Notes under the pieces: model-generated | Told to the model about the DNA's origin: nothing | What the model saw: only the letters and a program-made list of their open reading frames with translations | The model's database searches: none | Part shown: positions 17,827-27,580 of the stretch, piece by piece | How the letters are laid out: every line of letters begins with the position of its first letter | How positions within the stretch are numbered: position 1 is the first letter of the stretch | Origin: an uncultured Clostridium sp. | GTDB taxonomy: Bacteria; Bacillota; Clostridia; TANB77; CAG-508 | Length of the DNA: 64,000 nt | Reading direction: 5' to 3' | Assembly: GCA_900552135.1 (NCBI GenBank) | Contig: URYN01000004.1 | Location: 73,955-137,954, forward strand | Position numbers and translations under genes: made by a program

Positions 17827-18993
17827 CTAATTTTCATTAAATAAGTCTCTAGTATATATTTTATCACTATGCTTCTTTATTTTGTCATCAATTCTATTAC
17901 ATAAAACTATATCTGACTTATTGACAAATTCATCAAAATCATTTACGACATGACATTCATTAAATTCTTCTGCTTTTAATGTTGGTTCATGTATAATAAC
18001 ATTTATATTATTAGCTTTTAATCTTTGAATTATTCCTTGTATAGCACTTGCTCTAAAATTATCTGAATTTGTTTTCATAGTGAGCCTATAAATTCCAACT
18101 GTTTTTGGATTCTTTTTCAAAATCATTTTTGTAATATGGTCTTTTCTAGTATCATTAGATTTAACTATAGCCTCTATTAAATTTTGAGGAACTTTATCAT
18201 AATTTGCTAATAGCTGTTTAGTATCTTTTGGCAAGCAATATCCGCCATATCCAAAAGAAGGATTGTTATAGTAATCTCCTATTCTAGGATCTAAACATAC
18301 ACCATCAATAATATCTTTTGTATTTAGTCCTTTTAATTCAGCATAAGTATCTAATTCATTAAAATACGAAACTCTTAGAGCTAGATAAGTATTTGCAAAC
18401 AATTTAACAGCTTCTGCCTCTGTACTATGCATAAATTTTATAGGAATATCTTTTTTTATTGCTGCTTCTTTTAAAAGCTCTGCAAATTTCTCTGCCCTTT
18501 GTGATTTTTCTCCAACAATTATTCTTGAAGGATATAAATTATCATAAAGAGCTCGTCCTTCTCTTAAAAACTCTGGTGAGAACATAATATTGTCAATATT
18601 ATATTTTTTCTTCATTTCTTCTATGAATCCAACTGGAATTGTAGATTTAACAACCATTGTTGTATTTATATTCATTTTCACAACTTTATTAATAATATCC
18701 TCTACACTTGAAGTATCAAAAAAATTCTTTTCATCATCATAATTAGTTGGTGTACTAATTACAATAAACTCTGCATCTTTAAAAGCATCTTTGTAATCAA
18801 GAGTTGCTCTTAAATTTAAATTTTTATTTTTCAAATAATCTTCTATATATTCATCTTTTATTGGACTTATTCCTTTATTTATCATTTCAACTTTTTCTGG
18901 AATAATATCTAATGCAACAACTTCATTATTTTGACTTAATAAAGTTGCAATAGATAATCCAACATAACCCGTTCCTGCAACTGCGATTTTCAT
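17827..18993 (-). CDS. ugd: UDP-glucose 6-dehydrogenase
   Basis: 388 residues, the short Ugd form. An NAD-binding GxGxxG motif opens the chain (VAGTGYVGLSIATLL). The catalytic cysteine sits in FGYGGYCLPKDTKQLL, and the central helix has EAEAVKLFANTYLALRVSYFNELD. It oxidises UDP-glucose twice to UDP-glucuronate. The next gene upstream encodes a UDP-glucuronate 4-epimerase-type protein six bases away, so the pair should deliver UDP-glucuronate and UDP-galacturonate for an acidic polysaccharide. Confidence 0.96.
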   Translation of the reverse strand: MKIAVAGTGYVGLSIATLLSQNNEVVALDIIPEKVEMINKGISPIKDEYIEDYLKNKNLNLRATLDYKDAFKDAEFIVISTPTNYDDEKNFFDTSSVEDIINKVVKMNINTTMVVKSTIPVGFIEEMKKKYNIDNIMFSPEFLREGRALYDNLYPSRIIVGEKSQRAEKFAELLKEAAIKKDIPIKFMHSTEAEAVKLFANTYLALRVSYFNELDTYAELKGLNTKDIIDGVCLDPRIGDYYNNPSFGYGGYCLPKDTKQLLANYDKVPQNLIEAIVKSNDTRKDHITKMILKKNPKTVGIYRLTMKTNSDNFRASAIQGIIQRLKANNINVIIHEPTLKAEEFNECHVVNDFDEFVNKSDIVLCNRIDDKIKKHSDKIYTRDLFNEN

Positions 18994-18998
18994 GTTAA

Positions 18999-20042
18999 TT
19001 ACGCTTCCTCTCTTTTATCCATATAAAACTCTTTATACCATTCTGCAAATTTTCTTAATCCATCTCTCAAAGTAGTACTTGGTTTAAATCCAAAATCTCT
19101 TTCAAGAGGTGTAGTATCTGCAAAAGTTATTGGAACATCTCCTGCTTGCATTGGAACCAATTCTTTGTGTGCTTCAAAATCATAATCCTTAGGAAGCACT
19201 CCTGCTCTTATTAATTCTTCTTGTAATATTTGAACAAAATCCAATAGATTTTCTGGGTGACTATTTCCAATATTATAAATTTTGTATGGTGGTATAGGTA
19301 ACCCATCTTCTCCATTTCTCTTTTCTGGAGCCTTTTTCATCACTCTTATTATCCCCTCAACTATATCATCTATATACGTAAAATCTCGTTTACAATTTCC
19401 ATAATTAAATATCTTTATAGTCTCACCATTTATTAATTTATTTGTAAATCCAAAGTATGCCATATCTGGGCGACCTGCTGGTCCATAAACTGTAAAAAAT
19501 CTTAAACCTGTTGATGGAATATTATATAATTTTGAATAGCTATGAGCCATAAGTTCATTTGACTTCTTCGTTGCAGCATATAAAGAAACAGGATTGTCCA
19601 CTTTATCATCTGTTGAATATGGAACCTTTTTATTAGAACCATATACAGACGAACTCGAAGCATAAACTAAATGCTCTACTGGATAATTTCTACAGCATTC
19701 TAATATATTGTAAAAACCTATTAAATTAGATTGTATATATGCATCAGGGTTTGTTATACTATAGCGTACTCCAGCCTGAGCAGCTAAGTTAACAACTATA
19801 TTGGGATGATACTCCTTAAATATATTCTCAACTGTTTCTTTATCTGCTAAATCTCCTTTGATAAATTTAAAGTTATCAAATTTATTTAATTGTGCTAATC
19901 TCCACTCTTTAATTTTCACATCATAGTAATTGTTCATGTTATCTAATCCAATAACTAGAACATTGTCTTCTTCGTTTAAAATTCTTTTGGCTAAGTTCGA
20001 GCCAATGAAGCCAGAAGAACCTGTAATAAAATATGTTTTCAT
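18999..20042 (-). CDS. NAD-dependent epimerase, UDP-glucuronate 4-epimerase type
   Basis: 347 residues of the extended SDR family. The dinucleotide motif is ITGSSGFIGSNLA (residues 5-17). The catalytic Ser is in YASSSSVYGSNKKVPYS and the Tyr/Lys pair in SLYAATKKSNELMAHSYS. FTVYGPAGRPDMAYFGFT and the C-terminal GDVPITFADTTPLERDFGFKPST are typical of UDP-glucuronate epimerases, which form UDP-galacturonate. Adjacency to ugd supports that substrate, though a related UDP-sugar cannot be excluded. Confidence 0.9.
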   Translation of the reverse strand: MKTYFITGSSGFIGSNLAKRILNEEDNVLVIGLDNMNNYYDVKIKEWRLAQLNKFDNFKFIKGDLADKETVENIFKEYHPNIVVNLAAQAGVRYSITNPDAYIQSNLIGFYNILECCRNYPVEHLVYASSSSVYGSNKKVPYSTDDKVDNPVSLYAATKKSNELMAHSYSKLYNIPSTGLRFFTVYGPAGRPDMAYFGFTNKLINGETIKIFNYGNCKRDFTYIDDIVEGIIRVMKKAPEKRNGEDGLPIPPYKIYNIGNSHPENLLDFVQILQEELIRAGVLPKDYDFEAHKELVPMQAGDVPITFADTTPLERDFGFKPSTTLRDGLRKFAEWYKEFYMDKREEA

Positions 20043-20084
20043 ATTATTCTCTCTTTCATATATTTTTTACATTAATATAACTTT

Positions 20085-21593
20085 CTATGTATTATCTTTG
20101 CTTTTCTTTCTTTTTATTACTTTTTTTAAGTCTTTTAATGTTTGTAAATCAAATATTAAAACATTTATAATTAAAATAATTATAATTACAACAGATGTAA
20201 TTATTGCATACTTTATCCATGATAAAAAGTTTGTAACATTTATTGGCATTTTTAATGAAAAAAATGCTGTGATACTTAATATTACCAAAACTCTTATTAA
20301 TCTTAATATCGATTTTTTGTTTTTACAAAATAATATATTCTTGTTAGAGTAAACTATTGTATCTAGGCATCTCCATGCTAGTGCTATTCCTGTTCCTAAA
20401 ACTACTCCATCAATTCCTAATAGTTTTGTTAATATAATAGATAATCCAAGTGTCAATACTGCTTCTAATATAGCTCTCCATCTAGTTTCTTTGAAATGAC
20501 CAGAAATGTTTATCAATGCATTGCTTGGTATTTTTAAAATATAAAAAGCTGATGTATATACAAAAATAACGGCAAAAATTGGGTATATGTAGTTTATATC
20601 TGCATTTCTAGTATACACACTCACAAATGGTACTATCATAATCATTGTTACAGAATAGATAAAGGCAACTATATAAAAAAATGCAAATTCTATAAAATCA
20701 TACATTTTTAACATTTTTTCTCTATTATTAAGAGCATATTCTCTCCCTAGGAATGGAGTTAATGCAGTGCTTAAATTAGAACATATTGATTGTAATCCTG
20801 AGAATACAATATTATATACAGAATAAACACTTGCAACTCCTAACCCCATCAAAACAGTAAGTATAGTAGTCTGAGAACCCGAAACAACCAATCCAGAAAG
20901 TTGATGAATCATTGCATCTTTTCTTTTTTCCACAACAGAATTTATTGGTTTCTCTTTTTTATAATCTGATAATTCTGGATAATTTTTATTGATATATCCG
21001 ATTAAAAATGCTGCTCTAAACACATATACTAATGATATAGCTAATTGGATGAAAATAATATTCATGTTCAATTTAAGCATTAATAAAGCAATTAATAAAC
21101 TTAAGAAAATGCTAGCTGCTTGTACCAAAGTACATACATAGGTTTTTTGGTCAGCGTATAGCAAAGAACGGCATCTACCAATTGCAAAAAATTCAGATGC
21201 TCCAGAAATGCTCATTACAAGCATCAATAAGACAATTGTTATATATTCTATATTGGTTTCTATAAATAATGGATATAGAATTGCAACAATTAGCACTATG
21301 CCACAATAAATTGTTCCAAATTTATTGAACATTTTATTAGAGGCATTTAACATTCCCCTTACTACATTTGTTTGCTTTTTCGCAACAGGTTCGTACAGCC
21401 TTTGAGTTGTTGCTGTTGCAATTCCTGCTCCAACAATACTAACGTACGAAATAATTACCTTTATTGATGAAATTAATCCATTTATTTCTGAGCCAAATCT
21501 TAGTATTATCATCGAAGGAAGTATTAAATTTGTTATTATGTTCATTATCTGTGGAAGGGCACTTGCAAATATATTTTTTAAGACTTTTTTCAC
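20085..21593 (-). CDS. Wzx-type polysaccharide flippase
   Basis: 502 residues with 12-14 hydrophobic helices spread evenly, as in MOP-superfamily flippases. The N terminus MKKVLKNIFASALPQIMNIITNLILPSMII and the following VRGMLNASNKMFNKFG are typical of the Polysacc_synt family. It should move the lipid-linked repeat unit across the membrane. The start is GTG, preceded by AAGGAGGAATAA. A Wzy polymerase gene lies 13 bases upstream. Confidence 0.92.
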   Translation of the reverse strand: MKKVLKNIFASALPQIMNIITNLILPSMIILRFGSEINGLISSIKVIISYVSIVGAGIATATTQRLYEPVAKKQTNVVRGMLNASNKMFNKFGTIYCGIVLIVAILYPLFIETNIEYITIVLLMLVMSISGASEFFAIGRCRSLLYADQKTYVCTLVQAASIFLSLLIALLMLKLNMNIIFIQLAISLVYVFRAAFLIGYINKNYPELSDYKKEKPINSVVEKRKDAMIHQLSGLVVSGSQTTILTVLMGLGVASVYSVYNIVFSGLQSICSNLSTALTPFLGREYALNNREKMLKMYDFIEFAFFYIVAFIYSVTMIMIVPFVSVYTRNADINYIYPIFAVIFVYTSAFYILKIPSNALINISGHFKETRWRAILEAVLTLGLSIILTKLLGIDGVVLGTGIALAWRCLDTIVYSNKNILFCKNKKSILRLIRVLVILSITAFFSLKMPINVTNFLSWIKYAIITSVVIIIILIINVLIFDLQTLKDLKKVIKRKKSKDNT

Positions 21594-21606
21594 TTATTCC
21601 TCCTTG

Positions 21607-23001
21607 TTATTTTTCACCTGTAAATGATGTTAATATTAGCATTGGTATTCCCCAACTAAAAAACCACGCTAGCGTTATGGATGGACTGTACATTACTGTT
21701 CCTAGTGCAAAGGTTATACTACAGAAAATTTCAGATATATATTTAATAGATTTATTAATTTTCTGTGCTTTATCATAATATACCAAGCTTAATTTTACAA
21801 ATAATATCGATATAATAGGTGCCAATATAAAACCAAAATAATAGTAGCCTGCCCCTATAGTAGGTGGAATTTGACCATATGCTCTATTATAAATGTTATA
21901 ATAATATTGTAGTTTATTTCCTCTGTCCCCAAACAATGTTGAATTAAATGGAATTGCTCCTATAATTCCAGCCTTAAACGCTTCTTTGCCAAACGACTTG
22001 TCTACATTAAATATAGCAGCAACATTATCTGGACCAGTGAAATAAGCACTAATTATTTGAGCCATATATAATATTGGGCCACTTGATTTATCATATATAC
22101 TTGAGTTTTTTGAAAAGTATCTAACAGCAAAATATACTATCATTATTCCTATTGTACTTATTCCAATTAGCATAATAATTTTTTTCTTTTTGCTTGGGAA
22201 CAAATGCAAATAGTATAAAATTATTGCCAAGCATGCAACAATTGCCTCTGCAAATGTTGATGTTAAGAAGAAAAACTGTAACAAACAGAACACTATTAGA
22301 ACAGCAAAAGCTAATTTAGGGCTTGCATTTTTTTTGCAAACTGCTCTTATAATGTACGCTGGTAACAATATTCTTATAATTTGAAAACTCATAGAGAATA
22401 ATGTTTTGATTATTCTTCCTATTGTACCAATCTGATAAACTATACTATCTCCTGCTATTGTAAAGTCCGCATCTGATAAATTTAAAATGGTTTTAAAACT
22501 TTCTGCATATTGTGGCATAAAACAATACACTATTATAATATAGGCACTTAACCCAATAATTAAAAATTTGCTTATATTTTCTTTTATATTTATATATTTA
22601 ACTTTAATTTTATCATTATTTTTACGATGTGAATGTAAATATATTGTTATTTGTATAGCTAAGAATTCAAATAACATTAAAATGCAGCTTTTATTAATAT
22701 AGCTACTCACATATTCTTTTCCCTCAAATAACTGTATGTCACAATTAAAAGAATATAAAAATGGCAAAATAGATAATCTAACAAAATATAAAGCATCTAT
22801 TATTAAAATTATTATATTATCCTGCATTAATTCTTTTTGAAAAAATAGAGTTATTACTGCAAATCCAAGAGGCAATAGTGCTAGAAGTTTTTTTTCTTCT
22901 ACTTTTAGTAAAAATATACATGTAATGCAAGAAATTACTGAAAAAATTTCAAATATAATAAATATTAATTTGTTTAAATTTTGTTTTTTTTCTTCTGTCA
23001 T
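21607..23001 (-). CDS. Wzy-type oligosaccharide repeat-unit polymerase
   Basis: 464 residues, about 12 membrane helices, with a large extracytoplasmic loop around residues 290-360 (FSKNSSIYDKSS through LQYYYNIYNRAYGQIPPTIGAG). That loop and the end resemble O-antigen polymerase families found in Firmicute capsule loci. It would join repeat units outside the membrane. The ATG directly abuts the stop of the upstream glycosyltransferase gene, with GGAGGGGAA as its binding site. Confidence 0.85.
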   Translation of the reverse strand: MTEEKKQNLNKLIFIIFEIFSVISCITCIFLLKVEEKKLLALLPLGFAVITLFFQKELMQDNIIILIIDALYFVRLSILPFLYSFNCDIQLFEGKEYVSSYINKSCILMLFEFLAIQITIYLHSHRKNNDKIKVKYINIKENISKFLIIGLSAYIIIVYCFMPQYAESFKTILNLSDADFTIAGDSIVYQIGTIGRIIKTLFSMSFQIIRILLPAYIIRAVCKKNASPKLAFAVLIVFCLLQFFFLTSTFAEAIVACLAIILYYLHLFPSKKKKIIMLIGISTIGIMIVYFAVRYFSKNSSIYDKSSGPILYMAQIISAYFTGPDNVAAIFNVDKSFGKEAFKAGIIGAIPFNSTLFGDRGNKLQYYYNIYNRAYGQIPPTIGAGYYYFGFILAPIISILFVKLSLVYYDKAQKINKSIKYISEIFCSITFALGTVMYSPSITLAWFFSWGIPMLILTSFTGEK

Positions 23002-24102
23002 TTATTCCCCTCCATATATTTTTGCATACTGTTCACATATTTCATTTGAACTGAATTTATTTAAGTTTTCTTGTATTTTACTATCATCAATTTCATGGTT
23101 ACTGTCTATATATGATAGTATTTTTTCTGCCCATTTTTCTGGCATTTCACTTAATTTTATATAATTTAATAACCCTACATCAACTTCTTTTTGAATAGCT
23201 TCCGAAACAAAACAAGGTATTCTTTTGGCCTGTGCTTCTAATAATACTATTCCAAAACCTTCATATATTGAGGGAAAAATCATATAATCTGCTTCATCAT
23301 ATTTCTCCGAAACATCTACCTTGTCCCCTGGAATTAAATCTACTGATTCATCTAAATTTAATTCATGAATCAAATTTTTTAGTTTCTCCTTATCTTCACC
23401 AAATCCCACAAGCATCAAGCGACTATTATCTTTCTTCTTTTTAATATTAGCAAATACTTTAATAACAAATTCTTGATTTTTTTGATATGTGTATCTTCCC
23501 ACATGTATAAAATTCAAATATCCTTTATTAACTCTATGTGATTTTTTTGTACTATATTTTTCTAAATCAATTGAATTATAAATTACATCATAATTAGAAT
23601 TATGGAAATAGTCATTTCCCGCTGAACTCGAACATGCAATTTTGTGTGTTGCATACTTGTTTACTAAAATGCAATTTATTTTTTCTCTAATTTTTAAAAT
23701 TATATTTTTTCTCTTTAAAGAATTAGTATTATGACTATGAGCTATTCTAATTGGTACTCCTGCATTTTTTGCAGCCCACAAACAAATTCCCTCTTCAAGA
23801 AGATTATGAGCATGGACTACATCATATTTTTCTTTTTTACAGATTCTAAAAACATTTGTATATAATTTAAATGGTCTTAGAATCATTTCTAAAAGATGAA
23901 CTCTTCCATCACTATTATAAGATTCTATTCTATGTAATTTTCCATATTTTAAAAACTCATCTTCTTTATTACACTTCTTTTTGAAAACAATACACTCAAA
24001 ATCAAATCTGTTATGTAATTGTTTTACAATTGAAAATATTACAGAGCTAACACCTCCACTTCCTAATCCACCACATGAAATATGTAGTACCTTTCTTTTC
24101 AT
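23002..24102 (-). CDS. Glycosyltransferase, GT4 family (EpsF-like)
   Basis: 366 residues, GT-B fold. The N-terminal domain opens VLHISCGGLGSGGVSSVIFS, an acceptor-side motif seen in EpsF-type enzymes, followed by YDVVHAHNLLEEGICLWAAK. The C-terminal nucleotide-sugar domain has FIHVGRYTYQKNQEFVIKVF and the E-x7-E motif in IFPSIYEGFGIVLLEAQ. It adds a sugar to the lipid-linked repeat unit at the cytoplasmic face; the sugar cannot be read from sequence. The stop codon touches the wzy start. Confidence 0.92.
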   Translation of the reverse strand: MKRKVLHISCGGLGSGGVSSVIFSIVKQLHNRFDFECIVFKKKCNKEDEFLKYGKLHRIESYNSDGRVHLLEMILRPFKLYTNVFRICKKEKYDVVHAHNLLEEGICLWAAKNAGVPIRIAHSHNTNSLKRKNIILKIREKINCILVNKYATHKIACSSSAGNDYFHNSNYDVIYNSIDLEKYSTKKSHRVNKGYLNFIHVGRYTYQKNQEFVIKVFANIKKKKDNSRLMLVGFGEDKEKLKNLIHELNLDESVDLIPGDKVDVSEKYDEADYMIFPSIYEGFGIVLLEAQAKRIPCFVSEAIQKEVDVGLLNYIKLSEMPEKWAEKILSYIDSNHEIDDSKIQENLNKFSSNEICEQYAKIYGGE

Positions 24103-24153
24103 CTAAAAATCCTTCCTCACTTCTTTAAAATATTAAAACTTAATATTCCTTCC

Positions 24154-25014
24154 TCATTTCTTTATATTAGGAAGATCTATCATATCTCCCAGTTTATAAT
24201 CCCACTTTTCATCGGTAAATGGGCTAAAACCAGAACCTGGATAAAATGTAATTTCTCCAAAATACACTTGTCCATCTATTTCATAAAAATCAATTCTAGA
24301 TAAAACAGTATTGTGTGATATAGTTTCTGCCAATTCTATCATTTTATCTAAATTTTTTGGCATCTCTATTTTCTTAGTATAGTCTGGAGGGCAATACGTT
24401 TTGCCAAATGGTAAAAAATTACCATTTCTATCATAATAATTTGATCTATGTTCTATAAATCTATCTATGTCTATATCAAAAAATTCCATGGAACCATTGA
24501 AACAAAAAAATTTATAATCTTTTAGGTCTTTTGAAATTGAATCTTCCATATATTTTTCGGCAATTATACAAGGTTTTACATTTTTATAAGGCCATTCTCT
24601 TCCATACCAATATCCATTATTTTTCAATCGTTCTTTCAAAAAACTTTTAGCTTTTGCTTCATCAAAATCTTTTTTGTTTTTACATATAACAATTCCTCCA
24701 GAATCATTATTACATTTTAAAACAAACTTTTCTGGTAAGCTTTTAAAATCAATATCATCCACATTATTCCAAACTCCCAAAGTTGGAATAACATATTCTT
24801 CTCCAATTAGTTTTGTAATATATTGCTTTACTCTATATTTATCTACCAAGTTAGTATATTCTTCTTTTCTATAATTCAATTTTAACCATTGAATTTTTTC
24901 GTTAAATGTTTTAGGATTATCAAAATCGATAAATTTTTTAAAATGCCTAAAATACACTATTTGCAAATATATTCTATCTGGTATTAATCTAGATAATTTT
25001 CTAAACAATTTCAT
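24154..25014 (-). CDS. TupA-like ATP-grasp protein
   Basis: 286 residues. NPKTFNEKIQWLKLNYR, VDKYRVKQYI, LPEKFVLKCNNDSGGIVICK and LKDYKFFCFNGSMEFFDIDIDR match the TupA-like ATP-grasp family found in capsule and teichuronopeptide loci. Conserved acidic residues in SRIDFYEIDGQVYFGEITFYPGSGF would bind ATP and magnesium. These enzymes are thought to make amide bonds, for example joining amino acids to uronic acids, which fits the UDP-uronate genes nearby. Its ATG overlaps the stop of the upstream glycosyltransferase by four bases. Confidence 0.88.
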   Translation of the reverse strand: MKLFRKLSRLIPDRIYLQIVYFRHFKKFIDFDNPKTFNEKIQWLKLNYRKEEYTNLVDKYRVKQYITKLIGEEYVIPTLGVWNNVDDIDFKSLPEKFVLKCNNDSGGIVICKNKKDFDEAKAKSFLKERLKNNGYWYGREWPYKNVKPCIIAEKYMEDSISKDLKDYKFFCFNGSMEFFDIDIDRFIEHRSNYYDRNGNFLPFGKTYCPPDYTKKIEMPKNLDKMIELAETISHNTVLSRIDFYEIDGQVYFGEITFYPGSGFSPFTDEKWDYKLGDMIDLPNIKK

Positions 25015-26102
25015 TTTACTTTCTCCAAAATCTTTTCAAATTCGCTATGTGACTCTTCAGCAATTTTTTCCCAGGAATATTTATTTGATAATTCTCTTGC
25101 ATTTTTTCCTAATTTTGATAGTTCTTCTTTTTGGCTAAGCATTTGTTTAATTGCTTCTATCAATTCTTCCTTAGAAGTATCACATGTCCAACCAGCATCA
25201 AACTCCTTTATATCATCTGCCATGTTTGTTCCCTTAGTTACTAAACAAGGCACTCCATAACTTAAAGCCTCGATAACCCCCATTGGCATTCCTTCGAACC
25301 TTGATGTTAATACAAATACATCAGTATTAAGAAGTATTTCTTTTTTCTTCTCTGCATATACTGCATCATTGATTATTACCAAGTCATTTATATTATTTTC
25401 TGTAATTTTCTTTTCAAGAATTTTTACAGTTTCTTCTTGATTTACTCCGTACATGTTAAGAACGAAATTCGCAGCTCTCAAATTATTTTGCAAATCTGAA
25501 ACTGCATCCAATAATATATCTAACCCCTTTTGGTATATTTCATATCTGCCAATATATGTTGCTCTAATTTTATCCTTTGAAAAGTTTTCCCTCTTTTCTT
25601 CAGGGATACTAATTCCATTTGAAATGATAAAATCATTTTTATTCCATTTGTCTCCAGAATCAACCTTTTCCTGCTTTGATAAAAATTGAATTGCAGAAGC
25701 ATTATTAGCCATTTTTTTAAAATAACATATATTTCCAATGAACTTCTTTACTCTTTTTCTTTTTTGAGCCTTTTTAGTTAATTCGCTTCTTGGAATTATT
25801 ATATATGGAATCTTATTTTCATTTATATCCTTTATTATTTTGCAAAATGGAAAGCAATAGAATTCTTCTATAACTGCAATATCTGGTTTATTAAAAGGCT
25901 TTGGTAAATCTTTCAATCTTCCACTTGGATAGTCTTTTAGATTGTAACAATTAATTTCTTTCCATTCTTCCCTTTTTATATCATTTATATTATACCAAAA
26001 AACATTATCCCTTTTAGACTGTGCTTTAATTTGTGCAGGTACGCTATTATTTGGTCCTGCAAACAAGTTCCCAGTTAAATTAGATATATACAATACATTC
26101 AT
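25011..26102 (-). CDS. Glycosyltransferase, GT4 family
   Basis: About 363 residues, GT-B fold. The C-terminal domain has IRATYIGRYEIYQKGLDILLDAV and the E-x7-E motif in DVFVLTSRFEGMPMGVIEALSYGVPCLVT. I choose ATG 26102 (MNVLYISNLTGNLFAGPNN) because GGGGGAAAAT stands just before it; a start at 26114 has no such site. It overlaps the TupA-like gene by four bases. Donor and acceptor sugars are unknown. Confidence 0.9.
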   Translation of the reverse strand: MNVLYISNLTGNLFAGPNNSVPAQIKAQSKRDNVFWYNINDIKREEWKEINCYNLKDYPSGRLKDLPKPFNKPDIAVIEEFYCFPFCKIIKDINENKIPYIIIPRSELTKKAQKRKRVKKFIGNICYFKKMANNASAIQFLSKQEKVDSGDKWNKNDFIISNGISIPEEKRENFSKDKIRATYIGRYEIYQKGLDILLDAVSDLQNNLRAANFVLNMYGVNQEETVKILEKKITENNINDLVIINDAVYAEKKKEILLNTDVFVLTSRFEGMPMGVIEALSYGVPCLVTKGTNMADDIKEFDAGWTCDTSKEELIEAIKQMLSQKEELSKLGKNARELSNKYSWEKIAEESHSEFEKILEKVK

Positions 26103-26138
26103 ATTTTCCCCCATAAAACTGTCCTTATTAGTTATGAA

Positions 26139-26648
26139 TCAATTTTTTCCCAGTATTCTCATTTGTGAGCAAACAACAGTAGAATTATCGGGAATATCTT
26201 TAGTTACTATTGCATTTGCACCAATCGTAACATTATTTCCAATTTTTACTTTTCCAAGAATTTTTGCTCCAGCACCTATCTTGCAGTTATCTCCAATCCA
26301 AGGAGTTCCTCCACCAGAACTTCCTATAGTAACTTGTTGCCATATTACACAATTAGACCCTATATGTGCTTTTAAATGAACGATAATTCCATTCAATCCA
26401 TGGGGCAAATTAGGTTTTGTCTCAAATACAGCCCCCTGATTCAAATCTTTTCCCATTGAGGCATTATTGTAGGCATCACACTTCTTAATATAGAAAAGAT
26501 AATACAATTTAATCAGTTTACAAGTTTTATTTTTCGGATTAACAACAATTTCCCTTCTTCTCCAATATTTATCATCATCATAATGTTGTACAATTCCCAT
26601 AATTTTCTTTACTAAAAAATTATGTGGATTAATATTCATCTTTGCCAT
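26139..26648 (-). CDS. Serine acetyltransferase-like hexapeptide O-acetyltransferase
   Basis: 169 residues. The C-terminal half is a left-handed beta-helix built from hexapeptide repeats (VHLKAHIGSNCVIWQQVTIG, TPWIGDNCKIGAGAKILGKV, IGNNVTIGANAIVTKDIPDN). The catalytic His is probably the one in NGIIVHLKAHIG. CysE-like proteins in capsule loci usually acetylate the polysaccharide, using acetyl-CoA, rather than make O-acetylserine. It lies between the two ATP-grasp/glycosyltransferase pairs and abuts the upstream gene by one base. Confidence 0.87.
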   Translation of the reverse strand: MAKMNINPHNFLVKKIMGIVQHYDDDKYWRRREIVVNPKNKTCKLIKLYYLFYIKKCDAYNNASMGKDLNQGAVFETKPNLPHGLNGIIVHLKAHIGSNCVIWQQVTIGSSGGGTPWIGDNCKIGAGAKILGKVKIGNNVTIGANAIVTKDIPDNSTVVCSQMRILGKN

Positions 26649-26649
26649 A

Positions 26650-27555
26650 TTAGTTATTTCCTCTTCCCTTAATAAGATTCTCTATATTCAATAATTCTCC
26701 CCATTCAAAATCTTTTTCTTTCGGATTAAATGGCATCATACAGGCACATGGTGTGAATGTTAATTCGGCAAAATAATATTTATTACCTGTTACAAAAAAA
26801 TCAACTCTTACAAATGGAAAGTCTTTACATAAATCTGAAGCCGTTTCAAGCATTTCACTATAGAAACTTGGTAATTCTATTTTTTCAATGCTATCATAAT
26901 CATCTCTTTTTAAATTTATTTTACTACCATCCAAATTAAAAAACGCCATTTTTGCTTGTCTATCGTGAATCATATCTACAGAGACATATATAAGTCTAGG
27001 AACTCCATTAAAGCAAAAGAATTTATAATCAACCAAATTATCCCCTAAAAATTCTTCACATGTAATTTTATGTTTTTTTATATTTGAATAATGGGGTTCT
27101 ATGTTAAATGCTCCAAAGTCTTCTTTTAGCCATTTATTTAACTGTTTTTTTGCCTTTATTCTATCGAATTCAGTCTTATCGTTACAAACTATATTATACG
27201 CACAACCATGATTACATTTTAAGACAAATTTATTAGGTAAACTATCCCAATCAATATCTTCTACATTATCCCAAGCTCCAAGCAATGGAACTAATGTATT
27301 TTCATATCCTTTGTCTTTTATATACTCTCTAACTCTATATTTGTCAGCACATTTCACAGCTAAATCATTTTGAGGATAATAATACAACTTTAACCATTGC
27401 AATTTTTCATTAAATGTTCTAGGATTTTTTAAATCTAATTTTTCTTTTAATACAATCTTAAAGTATAGTTTGGACATAAATTCGTTGCTAAATAATTTAT
27501 GCGCTACAACTTGAATTTTTCTTCTAGCCTTATATATAAAACTATCTCTTTCCAT
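26650..27555 (-). CDS. Second TupA-like ATP-grasp protein
   Basis: 301 residues, the same family as the 286-residue protein nearby but clearly diverged. Shared motifs are NPRTFNEKLQWLKLYYY, KCADKYRVREYIKDKG, LPNKFVLKCNHGCAYNIVCN, VDYKFFCFNGVPRLIYVSVD and VRVDFFVTGNKYYFAELTFTP. Two paralogues in one locus suggest two different amide-linked decorations or acceptors. The start ATG has GGAGATATATTAAA before it. The acetyltransferase gene follows after one base. Confidence 0.88.
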   Translation of the reverse strand: MERDSFIYKARRKIQVVAHKLFSNEFMSKLYFKIVLKEKLDLKNPRTFNEKLQWLKLYYYPQNDLAVKCADKYRVREYIKDKGYENTLVPLLGAWDNVEDIDWDSLPNKFVLKCNHGCAYNIVCNDKTEFDRIKAKKQLNKWLKEDFGAFNIEPHYSNIKKHKITCEEFLGDNLVDYKFFCFNGVPRLIYVSVDMIHDRQAKMAFFNLDGSKINLKRDDYDSIEKIELPSFYSEMLETASDLCKDFPFVRVDFFVTGNKYYFAELTFTPCACMMPFNPKEKDFEWGELLNIENLIKGRGNN

Positions 27556-27580
27556 TTTAATATATCTCCATTATATTTAA

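Noticed and set aside
26139..26648. Cysteine biosynthesis role for the CysE-like protein
   Set aside because: It lies inside the polysaccharide operon without a cysteine synthase partner, so acetylation of the polymer is the more likely role.
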